Below are positions 36,301 through 44,880 of a DNA stretch of 64,000 nt, in pieces. The notes under the pieces are model-generated. The model saw only the letters and a list, made by a program, of their open reading frames with translations. It was not told the DNA's origin and did not search any database. Positions within the stretch are counted from its first letter, which is position 1. Each line of letters opens with the position of its first letter. Both the position numbers and the translations under genes were made by a program. Origin of the DNA: Ignelater luminosus (Eukaryota > Arthropoda > Insecta > Coleoptera > Elateridae); the NCBI GenBank assembly GCA_011009095.1, contig VTPC01091223.1:1-64000 (forward strand), given 5' to 3'.

Positions 36301-38731
36301 CACATTTGGCTATTATCTGTTCCACAGTCTCCATCTTCAGATCTCAGTGGATGCAGCTGTTTCTTATGTACCATGGAGCATCAACGTTGTTTCTCAGTAC
36401 TTTATTCTGAAGCCTCTGGATTACTTCAATGTTGTTCTTACTGGTGCATCTCCAGAGCTGTACGCCATATGTCCATACTGGTCTTAGTATTTGTTTATAG
36501 ATTAATAATTTGTTATCAATGGATAGTTTAGAATTTCTTCCAAGCATCCAATCCATCTTTCTAAATTTTATATTGAGTTCTTCTCTCTTCTTTTCAACGT
36601 AGTCTCTTGTCTAAATGTAACTCCAGGTATTTTGCAGAATCTACAACAGGGACCTGAATGTTATCTATTTTGATAGACTGATACCGCTCTCTTTTATAAG
36701 TGAAATTGACATGTACTAATTTTGTACCATTAAGTTTTATTCTCCATTTCTATGTCCAATGATTGATTTTATTCACTGAAGTCTGCAGCTTTCTTGCAGC
36801 TTCTTCATGGTCTTTTCCAATTGATAAGACAGCTTGATCATCAGCAAAAGTTCCTATCATGTCTTCTTCAAGGTCCGGAATATCATTGGTGTATAGTAGG
36901 TACTGGTCCCAGTACACTACCTTGTGGCATTCCCACCTTGATTTCTTTTAGTTCAGAATATGCCTCTTCTTGCTTGATTTTGAAGAATCTGTTTAAGATG
37001 AGGTTCCAATAATTAAGAGTATTGTGTTGGTAATGCTCTTTTTAGTTTGTAAATGAGGCCTTTCTACCATACTGTATCGAAGGCTTGGGCTACCTCCAGA
37101 AATACGGCTGAACAGACTTTTTTCCTTCCAGCGCTTTTTCTATTACATTGGTTACTCTATGTATCTGATCCATGATCGAGTGACTTTCTCTGAAGCCAAA
37201 CTGATGAGGTTCCTTTCATCTATTATTGGTTTTAATCTTTTTAATAGGAGTTTTTCAAATAGTTTTGATAATACAAAGCTTCATTTTATGGTTTACCTGG
37301 CTTTTGCCACTTTCCAATCAACTGGCACATATTTAAGTCTAAATAATGCATTTATTAAATTAGTATTTTTCACTATTGCTTTTTTTGGAGGCTGTTTTAA
37401 TATTTCTCCTGTCACCCGATCAAATCCAGCTTTTTTAGGATTAATATTTTCTTTTATCTCCTTTTGGACCTCTTTAGGAGTAACAAATTTAATTTCCATT
37501 TCTTCTTGGTAGATATTATTCCATTCCTCAAGGTCATCTCCCTCGTTTGATTGGAATGTTTTTCTAGATGTTCTGCAAAACGTTTCGCTTTTTGTTCATT
37601 ATTTCTGGTCCAGCTATCATCTGCATTTCTTATTGGAGAGTTATGCATAATGGGTCTTGTTAGTTTCTTGGTAGCCTTCCATAATGAGTAGTCAATGCTT
37701 TTGTCATCTGCCAATTCACTTAAGTAAGCTCCAATTGATTCATTTGTATTTTTTTGGTTTTCTCTTTTGAGTTTTTGTATTGGGTTATTTAACTCTGTTT
37801 TATCTGCTGAAACTTACCTTAGAATCACTCATTCTATCATCCAAGAGCAAAAAATACTCATGTCCGAAATTTTACCCATATTGGACATAGTGCAGTAGTA
37901 GGTATTCCAGTAAGATAGGTCAGTTCAAACAATAACAATTAACATTGAACAATTATGTAATTAAAAATTAGAAATAAAGCTTGATGAAATAAAGTAACCA
38001 AATATAAATGAATACATGTATACGTAAAAAAGAAATTCTCAACAATAATCACTAATAGTGTAAAGATTAGATGACACTACACTCGCGGTTGGGTGGTTTT
38101 GGTTGCATAAGCTACTAAGAACAACAAGAATGATATTCTATGCTTCCAAGTTATATGTAAAAAAAGTAAATAAAATATAAAACTTTAAATAAGTTCGATG
38201 TGCATGACTGTAATGCTCTTAAGAAGTTGTAGGTAGGAATTTTCTTTGTTTAACTTGAGGAAATTTAATTCAAGAGGCCAGAAAATTAGTAAATAAGAAA
38301 GCAAGTGATGAATTTTCTAATTATGTCTAAATGTGGGACCAGCATTCTTCATGATTGCCAGCAATTTTATTTCTAAGGAGATATGTACACCTATTAAATT
38401 TCTAAAACAATAGGTTAGGTAGCTGTAACAATGAAATCACATGTGTCTTGGATTTAATTTGCAAAATAAATTGAAATTCTCAGTTTTGGGCCTGCTATAT
38501 AAAATAAATTGAGTAAAGCACATTTTTATTCTAATCTTATCAGTTTTAATAAGAACCATGTTTTCTACTATCATAGTTAAAAACATAACCTTAAACCACG
38601 TGTTGAATGCCGTATATTAACTTACCGACTTCTCCATCAAGTTCTTTTTTTGCACCGAAAGATTCGCCGGGAAATGTCGTGCCATCTTCTAATACTAAAT
38701 AACAAGGAACACTTTTATTGCCTACTGTCAT
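21309..38731 (-). CDS. CAD: CAD multifunctional protein (glutaminase, CPSase II, dihydroorotase, ATCase)
   Basis: Eleven minus-strand exons: 38626-38731, 35246-35384, 34885-35158, 34520-34833, 29362-32158, 28952-29302, 28151-28255, 23854-24096, 22006-23790, 21562-21945 and 21309-21506. The phases agree at all ten junctions and give 6,696 coding bases (2,231 aa), the usual length of animal CAD. The cytosolic protein makes carbamoyl phosphate from glutamine, bicarbonate and ATP, then carbamoyl aspartate, then dihydroorotate. Visible sites: the glutaminase nucleophile in GICLGHQLL (about Cys260) with FHPEH; CPSase ATP-grasp halves ([19 protein letters not shown] and [17 protein letters not shown]); the regulatory domain in exons 7-8; dihydroorotase metal ligands THVHVREPG (about His1476 and His1478), the Lys in [18 protein letters not shown] and [10 protein letters not shown]; ATCase [34 protein letters not shown] and [13 protein letters not shown]. 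All key residues are present and no frame is broken, so it should be functional. Exon 5 is very large while several introns (3-4 kb) hold mobile elements. Confidence 0.97.
24097..25499. other. CAD intron 7 (between exons 7 and 8), 3' portion
   Basis: Mostly unrecognised AT-rich DNA. A minus-strand frame at 24,863-25,069 encodes a charged coiled-coil-like peptide ([20 protein letters not shown]), which resembles the start of a LINE ORF1. It lies at the wrong side of the RTE fragment to be part of it, so it would be a separate insertion. Confidence 0.4.
25500..26215 (-). mobile_element. RTE-like LINE fragment in a CAD intron
   Basis: Reading the minus strand, the C-terminal part of an endonuclease domain appears first near 26,000-26,110 ([20 protein letters not shown], then [11 protein letters not shown]), followed by a broken linker. 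The start of the RT domain is near 25,515-25,570 ([13 protein letters not shown]). The rest of the RT is absent. It lies in the same orientation as CAD. Confidence 0.72.
26216..26570. repeat. Three diverged copies of a ~130-bp repeat
   Basis: Copies start near 26,216, 26,350 and 26,480. Each contains a CCACCAAC-like start, then TG(C/G)T(C/T)ATATAGC-type and TATAACCTT motifs, and a CAGT(C/T)CAG(A/T)AGTTTTACC joint before the next unit. The copies are strongly diverged. Similar joints are common at the ends of insect interspersed repeats, but I could not assign a family. Confidence 0.5.
26825..27645. repeat. Degenerate tandem repeat (about 10 units of ~60-100 bp) in a CAD intron
   Basis: Units begin near 26,827, 26,925, 27,020, 27,088, 27,163, 27,232, 27,325, 27,420, 27,502 and 27,560. 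A rough consensus is CTTCTTAATAGAGCTAAAGA, then TACGATCATGGGTCGGA, then a GCCATCCAATGGACCATC block, and finally a GGGCTTCACC block. Unit length varies because blocks are missing from some copies. It is not coding: the frames that cross it have no conservation between units. It looks like an old minisatellite or a decayed satellite seed. Confidence 0.7.
27646..28150. other. CAD intron 7, 5' end
   Basis: Unique-looking AT-rich intron sequence between the tandem repeat and exon 7. The strong donor GTAAGT is at 28,145-28,150. A frame that reads past this donor to 28,064 is intron. Confidence 0.5.
28256..28951. other. CAD intron between exons 6 and 7
   Basis: AT-rich, with GTGAGT donor (28,946-28,951) and TTTAG acceptor. 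No repeat or coding signal was recognised. Confidence 0.5.
32159..34519. other. CAD intron 4, including a GC-rich island at 33,060-33,850
   Basis: Most of the intron is AT-rich. Between about 33,060 and 33,850 the base composition shifts to clearly higher GC and CpG sites become frequent. The frames there (33,170-33,481 minus; 33,662-33,844 plus) resemble no protein I know. The island may be part of an LTR or other insertion, or a regulatory element; neither is shown by the sequence. Confidence 0.4.
35385..36159. other. CAD intron 1, 3' part
   Basis: AT-rich intron sequence between exon 2 and the LINE. Nothing recognised. Confidence 0.4.
36160..37830 (-). mobile_element. 5'-truncated Jockey LINE in CAD intron 1
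   Basis: It is on the same strand as CAD. In order on the minus strand: an RT entry segment ([20 protein letters not shown] and [13 protein letters not shown], 37,390-37,500), [23 protein letters not shown] near 37,150-37,210, [11 protein letters not shown] near 36,905-36,945, then [11 protein letters not shown] near 36,460-36,490, and the Jockey tail [18 protein letters not shown] with TKPFELV near 36,185-36,270. Several frameshifts are present and the endonuclease is missing. Its tail is close to that of the copy at 14-17 kb. Confidence 0.85.
37893..38045 (+). repeat. Interspersed repeat copy 1, inside CAD intron 1
   Basis: It is paired in inverted orientation with 39,151-39,272. Shared exact blocks include TATTCCAGTAAGATAGGTCA, ATTAAAAATTAGAAATAAAG and ATACATGTAT. 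This copy is about 30 bp longer, with short duplicated segments. No target duplication is obvious. Confidence 0.75.
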
Positions 38732-39150
38732 CGTATTTCAATAATTAATTTTGTTCTTTTATCGCCAAAGATTCAACACAACAAACACAGCTAATACGAC
38801 CACGCTGAGTGTTGTCTGGTGTTGTCGATAATGCACAGATAAGGAACAACGCGCAAATACAAATTGCTTTACCACCTCTCTTAACTTTTTAATAACGAAC
38901 GATTAATTGCGTTTCAAACTTGAAATCTATTTAGTTTCGTTCTTTTCTAGTTATATATAGGTTGAAAACTATTTCTCGAAGATGTTAAGGCTTGCGTGTT
39001 AAAACCAAAGGTTAAAACTGCTTCAAAATTCAAATGATGGGTATAATAAAATCGGAATTTCAAACCGGTTATCTTTTTGCATTTATAAGCAGGTAGAATG
39101 AGATAGGTGCAACAAAGGCTGTTATTGTAAACAAAAACAGCAGTAGGGTG

Positions 39151-39272
39151 TTGTTGGAAATTTCTTATTTACGTATATACATGTATTAATTTATATTTTG
39201 TTACTTTATTTCTAATTTTTAATCACATAAATGTTATTGTTTAATATGACCTATCTTACTGGAATACTACTG
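39151..39272 (-). repeat. Interspersed repeat copy 2, upstream of CAD exon 1
   Basis: Inverted copy of 37,893-38,045, about 420 bp upstream of the CAD start codon. With copy 1 it brackets exon 1 and the presumed promoter in a 1.38-kb segment that could form a large stem. Confidence 0.75.
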
Positions 39273-39574
39273 TGAACTTTCACAGCTCAATTACCTATTT
39301 AATCAATCACTTAAAATTGCTTAAAGCGAAGCTTTTAAAAGACTAAGCATGCGGTTTACACAGGGCAATGAGCAGTGATTGCGGAGGCCCCTAATTATCA
39401 CTTTATTTCCAATACCGCTAATATAATCTTTTAATATATTATTAAGCAGGCACAAGTCTATGCTTTTGTGAAATTAAATCTTAAAACAATATTATTTTAA
39501 GAACATTAGTCGTGTATAAAAGTTACCGTTTTTACTGTTTTTGAACAGCCAAGTCGTTTAAGTATGAAGTAGGT

Positions 39575-42050
39575 ATCATGTGAAAATCTTACATTTAAAA
39601 GAAGACATAGTATTAAATGGTCATAAGCATGTAATGGGTTGCCACAATATTTGCAAGATTAATGGTGTCTATAAGTATTTTTGTAAGGGACCTAAACCTG
39701 GAGAAATAAATTTAAATAATCTTCTATACAATAGTGAAGGTTTTGACGAATTTAAAAGAGCCATTAGTCGGGTTGCTGAAAATTCTGCTAGTTTCCTGTA
39801 TGACGTAGATACAAATCAAGCAGGGAGACAAAGAATTGTTACGCACTGCGTAGTTCATACCAATCAAGATGCATGGGAGTAGCAATAACGTACAACAAAA
39901 AGCAATCATTTCTGGAGAGGGTACATAAGAAACTTGCCAAAAACCCCACGGTTGCGACATATACGCATAAATTTTGTATTAAAAAGAAAAATGCTGGTCA
40001 AAGAAATACTTTAAAGAAACAAAAACTGTGTGAGAAGGACGAAGATTATGGACATGTGGAGTGTGATGATAATGTCGCTAGAAAACTTCAATCGATTAAA
40101 ATTGCAATTTTTAGAAAAAAAACAAGGTTGACATCGTGGAAATAAAACACAATACCAGGGACCAAAGCACTAATCCGCAATGGTTTGAAGAAAAATCGAC
40201 AAGATTGGCTGCCAGTAACTTTGGAAGAATGATCAAAATGCATCCTAACACTTTTTCAAACAATACGGTGGTAACCCACTAAACATTGTAACTTACAATT
40301 ATTTGCAGCAAACTTGATTATTCTTAATTTTTGTAAGTTGCAAAAAGTAACTAGTGGGAAGTTTGTTGCAAATAATTTTTTCATAGTTTACATTAAGAAA
40401 TGTATAGTAAGTTTGCAAATGCAAACTATCTTTAGAAAGCTTCCTGTTAACTTGCATATAAAAATTGTTTTCAAGTTTTCAGTATGGATTTGCAGCAAAT
40501 TTGTTGAAGAAAGTTTACAATTATAAGTTTGCAATAAGTTCACATTCGTAAAGTATTTATTAAGACATGCGCATTTATTAGTTTCTGATGGATGCTAGCG
40601 GTTGCCGTCAGTTGCCGTAGAGTGCCGAGCAAGCGTCGAAGACCGTTGCTGCACGTGGTCATTGAGTAAAGACGGTAAAGACCGTAAATAAGACGTGGTG
40701 CGTTGTGTTTACAGTGTTTACTCGGTTTGTTCTATAATGGCGTCGCATCGTCAATCGTCATCGTAGTCATCGTTATTACTAGGATGATTTTTGGCATTTT
40801 GAGATAAACATGCAGTTTAGGGCCCCAAATGTACATAGAAAAACATTCGTGTGTTTTATAGTGTTTAATTTAATTTTCGCAATCAGTGTATATTTATTTA
40901 TTTATTATTACATCATAAGAGTTGAATAAAGTATGTTCTCATTTTATAAAGTTTAATTCTAAGTTGTTTTTAAATGTATTTAAATACAAAAATAAATATT
41001 TTACGTTTACGTCGATTTTTTTCATCTGTTTTACATAAGTATTCTCAAGCATTCGAATAGTTATAAACGGTAGTACTATACTGAAAGTTACAGCTAACTT
41101 TCATTCATGAACTTGTTTGCAACTTGCTGCCTATTTTGCTGTAAGTTTGCAATTGTAAGTTTGCAATTGTAAGTTTGCAATTGTAAGTTTGCACATGCTA
41201 GTGCCATGTGAGGCAGTTTTCGGTTTGCAGCAAATTTGATTTAAGCTCACAACTAATTCACACTGTAATTTGCAGTTGCTAATAGAAGTTTACATGAGAT
41301 TTTCTGCAAGTTCACTTTGCTTAGTGGGATACAGCATCCTAAATGAACCGGTAACGATTGAAGGATTAGAAAAATTAAAACAAGTTAAAATAGAAGCGTT
41401 TGGTTTATTTATAGATGCAAAATACAAATTTTTAGCGGCGACTCGATACGGTTGACTTAGTGAAGACAGTATCATCGAAGTGTTTGTTTTAAAAGAAGAC
41501 CACATTTATATGTATGTATCAAATACAGGGCTAATTACATATCACTGGACGAGAGTATTGTTTTCTAATCATTTACACACAAAAAGATCTATTCGTTTAA
41601 AAAATTCGACGCGACGATGATTTTTGGAAGGGAAACATGGAAATTAAGGCTAGTAAAGTTTTATTTATCAGCGGTAATTTCTGAAATAGTGGACCCTCAT
41701 CTTTTTTCAAATTTTCCTCTTTCACCACAAGAAAACTTTTTACGAAAGTCAAAAACGAAACTCCAACTCTTTTCCAATCCAACATCATTTACAAAATACC
41801 ATGGAGAGGCTGTGACTGTTGTTACATTGAAGAAACAAGCACATGGTTGAGAGATAGGATATACAGGCATAAGAGTGACTGCAAAACGGAAAGACTCCTG
41901 TGCTTTAGCCAATCACGCTTTACAATTTGACCACCGATTTGAATTTGACAATTTTGAAATTTCAACTACTGAACCTAGATATAAAAGCAGACTCTTTTTA
42001 GAAATGGCATATATCAATACCAAAAAACAATTGTATTAACTACAAAACAG
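39575..42050 (+). pseudogene. Mutator-like transposase with YqaJ-type nuclease domain, broken and split
   Basis: The first part (39,580-39,880) has a Cys/His cluster (MGCHNICKINGVYKYFC) and ISRVAENSASFLYDVDTNQA, typical of insect Mutator-like proteins. After a frameshift RSSYQSR and GVAITYNKKQSFLERVHK follow (39,850-39,930). Then RLAASNFGRMIKMHPNTF (40,200-40,258) marks the start of a YqaJ-like recombinase domain. That domain resumes after a 1-kb insertion at 41,330, with VTIEGLEKLKQVKIEAFGLF, EDSIIEV and a degraded W-x-x-x-I-x-PEIVDP-like end near 41,640-41,700. Stops and frameshifts make it inactive. Confidence 0.65.
40274..41329. mobile_element. ~1.05-kb TA-flanked element with CCCACTAA ends, inserted in the YqaJ pseudogene
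   Basis: The inverted ends are (A/T)CCCACTAA(A/G)CA followed by a looser ACTT(A/G)CA block. TA is present on both sides (40,272-40,273 and 41,330-41,331). Subterminal regions repeat TTGCAA and TTTGCAATTGTAAG many times, with three direct copies at 41,140-41,190. The interior has a more GC-rich stretch (about 40,585-40,770) with an ATGGCGTCGCATCG run at about 40,737 but no open transposase. The host pseudogene reads on across the insertion. Confidence 0.68.
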
Positions 42051-43083
42051 ATACTAACCAATTATGTACAATATATATTTTAAACAAATAACCTCCAGAG
42101 TTGCAGCCTCTCTTTCGGTTGTGTATTCCTTATACCCACCCGACATAGAATATACATGAAATACACGGTATATAATACATTTCATGTATTGATAAGTTTT
42201 TAAAGTTTTGGTTTTAAAAATGTAACATTCAACTTTACTTGTTGTCATATCAATTTTAACACTCTTATAATTCAATTTTAATGTGTTTTCCATATACAAA
42301 TGTCGATCCAATTATTCTTTAGAATATGTAATTAATGTAACTAAAATAAACCCGTATTACAATCTTATTAATAATCTGGCAAGTTTTAAATTAACTCCAG
42401 TGTAAGTAATTTCACTATTTCTTTGCACTTAATTCCTTATTAAGAATTGTAACTTCTTCTTGTAGTGTTCTCCTGAAGAACGAAATAACCATTTCCGAAC
42501 TATAGAGATATAAGAAATGAGTCTCTTTTAAATTAACCCAATTATTCAGATCTAATTCCCCAATGAAACATCTGCATGTCAGCATCTGTATAACTTTCAG
42601 TTGAATCTTCTCCCTTTTGGTAAACTAAGCACATAGTCTTCGTTTGCTGTAAGTATCGAAGCACCTTTTTTGCTGCCTTACATGTTTGACTGATTGGTTT
42701 ATCTAGCACTTTGCTTTTAAATAAGACACTGAAAAAGTAACATCAGGTCTTGAAGTGGTTTTCTATAGGGCACATTGGTTACACTTTCATTAGGATTAAT
42801 TTTTAATTCAGTTTTCATAGGTGTATCTACTCCTTTACATTGTTCCATATTGAAACTTTATAAAACTTTCTCTAATAATTTTGTTTGTGTAATTGAAATT
42901 GTACTCTCAGTCCTATCTATTGACATTCTAAGAAAAATACTCTAGATTTGCTTTCTAACCCTTTTGGTGGACAAGTATAGACTTCAGATTGTGACATTCC
43001 ATTTAAAAAAGCGACTGGGATATCGGACTGTTTTATTTTCCATTCTTTCTGTAATGCATGCGATAATCTTGCTGCTGGTGCAT

Positions 43084-43153
43084 ATAATAATAATAATAAG
43101 TAAGATGATAATAACAATAATAATAAATAATAACAGTAAAATTAATAATAATA
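43084..43153. repeat. AAT-rich microsatellite inside the Copia RT
   Basis: Imperfect AAT/ATA repeats over about 70 bases, replacing part of the Copia RT frame. Confidence 0.8.
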
Positions 43154-44171
43154 TCACCGATGCATTCAAGAACAATGGTTCAAATGGATTCTACTCCTCA
43201 ATTTGAAAACCCTTCGCAACAACTCTAGCTTTTTTGGTTCCATCTTCTTTTGTTCTAGATACCTATTTGATTTTGATTGCCTTCTCATCTTCAGATAATT
43301 CCGTTTCTATCCAAGTGTTTTGTTTCCTGTGTGCGGATAATTCTTTTTCGATTGCTATTTTCCATTCCTTACTTTCAATTGCCTCATCGTAGGTTTTTGG
43401 ATCTTCTATTCCAGTTAACAAACAGTTCGCTGAATATATTTGATAATCGTCTAGATGTCTGGGTATTTTTATTTGTCTTCCACCTCTTGTTGTTCTTTCT
43501 TGATCAACTATTTCTTGTCTTCCTTCATCAATACTGATTTCTTCTTCTTGTTGCATATCTTGTATTTCTTCTTGTCTAATTTATTGCTCATCATCTTCTT
43601 CTGTGTTTACTGATTTATGCCATTCTTCATCTTTTATATCTAATTCATTTCTATTTTCCTCATGTTTAAATCTTACATTGGTTTCATCAAAAGTGACATT
43701 TTTTGAATAAATTATTTTATTTGTATTTTTGCACCATAATCGATATTCTCCACCAGAATAACCTTACCATAACCAGTAATTTGGTTCTTGAATCTAACTT
43801 ACTTTGTTTAGGTAGTTTCAGCATCTATGCCTTGCTGCCAAACACCCTTAGTCTTGATAAATTATTATAACCATACCACTTAACTGCAGGAGGTTTTTGG
43901 AAAATTTTTTTCTACAATTTTTTTTCTCACCTTATCTATTAAAGTGCGGTTCATTCTTTCGGATATACCGTTTTGTTGTGGTGTGTATGGTGTTGTATAT
44001 TGTAATTCAATTCCACTAGATCTATAAAATTCTTTAAAGTAATTAGAAGAATACTCTCCTCCATTGTGACATCTTATCTTTTTCGTTTTAAATCCATACT
44101 GTGTTTTAATTTGTTTAATAAAATTGATTACATTTTCTGCAGTTTTATCTTTTATTTTTAATAATTTAACT

Positions 44172-44418
44172 ACAGAGTGATTGAAATTGATTGAGGATGG
44201 TTTGAATTTCACGCCAAAGTTTTTCATATGGTAGGTTGGCTATAGTGTGTAAGCGTTGAGGGTCAGCCGGAAGCAGCGTTAAAGATAATTCTAAAGTGCC
44301 AAATCTGGCAACACTGCCCCCGGATGACCCTAAACGTTTACACACTATAGCCAACCTACCACGTGAAAAACTTCGGCGCGAAATTCAAACCATCCTCAAT
44401 CAATCGCAATCACTCTGT
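44172..44418. mobile_element. 247-bp hairpin (foldback) MITE with ACT target duplication
   Basis: Two arms of about 112 bp (44172-44283 and 44307-44418) are near-perfect inverted copies, beginning ACAGAGTGATTG and sharing GATTGAGGATGGTTTGAATT, with a loop of about 23 bases. ACT is duplicated on both sides (44,169-44,171 and 44,419-44,421). The Copia integrase frame continues across the site once the element and one ACT are set aside, so the insertion is precise. There is no coding capacity. Confidence 0.88.
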
Positions 44419-44880
44419 ACTACAAAATGGGAAAAATCATCGATCAAAACTTGAGAATATTTATATTCCTCAGACGTAAGTAAATTTATTAGTCCAGCTT
44501 CGTCGCTATGTATTAAATCTTCAATCTGCTTAGATCGTTTGATATTTTGATGAAATGGTACTCTTGATGATTTACCTTTAATACATTCTGAACATTTTTC
44601 TTGAACTCTTGGTAACCCTTATTGCTTTAATTCTTGTCGATTAAGATGACCTAATCATCTATGCCAAAGATCACTATCAACAACTTTATTACAATATTCA
44701 GTCTTAGTTTCAAAGTCTACATTTAACACAAAGAGATTATTTAATCTTTTACACTTAAATTCAAAGTTATGTTCCACAATCTTTACATTATTTTTATTAA
44801 AATACACATTATTTCCTTTATTTATTAACAGTGATACTGACATAAGATTATGCTTTAGCCCGGCAACAATCAATGCTTCA

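Larger units (their letters stand above)
42420..44880 (-). mobile_element. Ty1/Copia retrotransposon remnant, 5'-truncated
   Basis: On the minus strand from about 44,880: a protease/integrase linker (LKHNLMSVSLLINKGNNV), the integrase zinc finger (DLWHRRLGHLNR-like near 44,640-44,670), and the core with IRCHNGGEYSSNYF and TPYTPQQNGISERMNRTL (43,935-44,080). The RT follows, starting DPKTYDEAIESKEWKIAIEKE near 43,350-43,410 and SDIPVAFLNGMSQSEVY near 42,980-43,040. RNase H is last (KAAKKVLRYL and YTDADM near 42,570-42,690). Gag and LTRs were not found. Frames are broken, an ATT-rich microsatellite interrupts the RT, and a hairpin element interrupts the integrase. Confidence 0.85.

Noticed and set aside
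43880-44227. A 115-codon frame as an intact integrase gene
   Set aside because: Its N-terminal residues come from the hairpin element, and the rest is a fragment of the Copia integrase core without the zinc finger or full catalytic triad.
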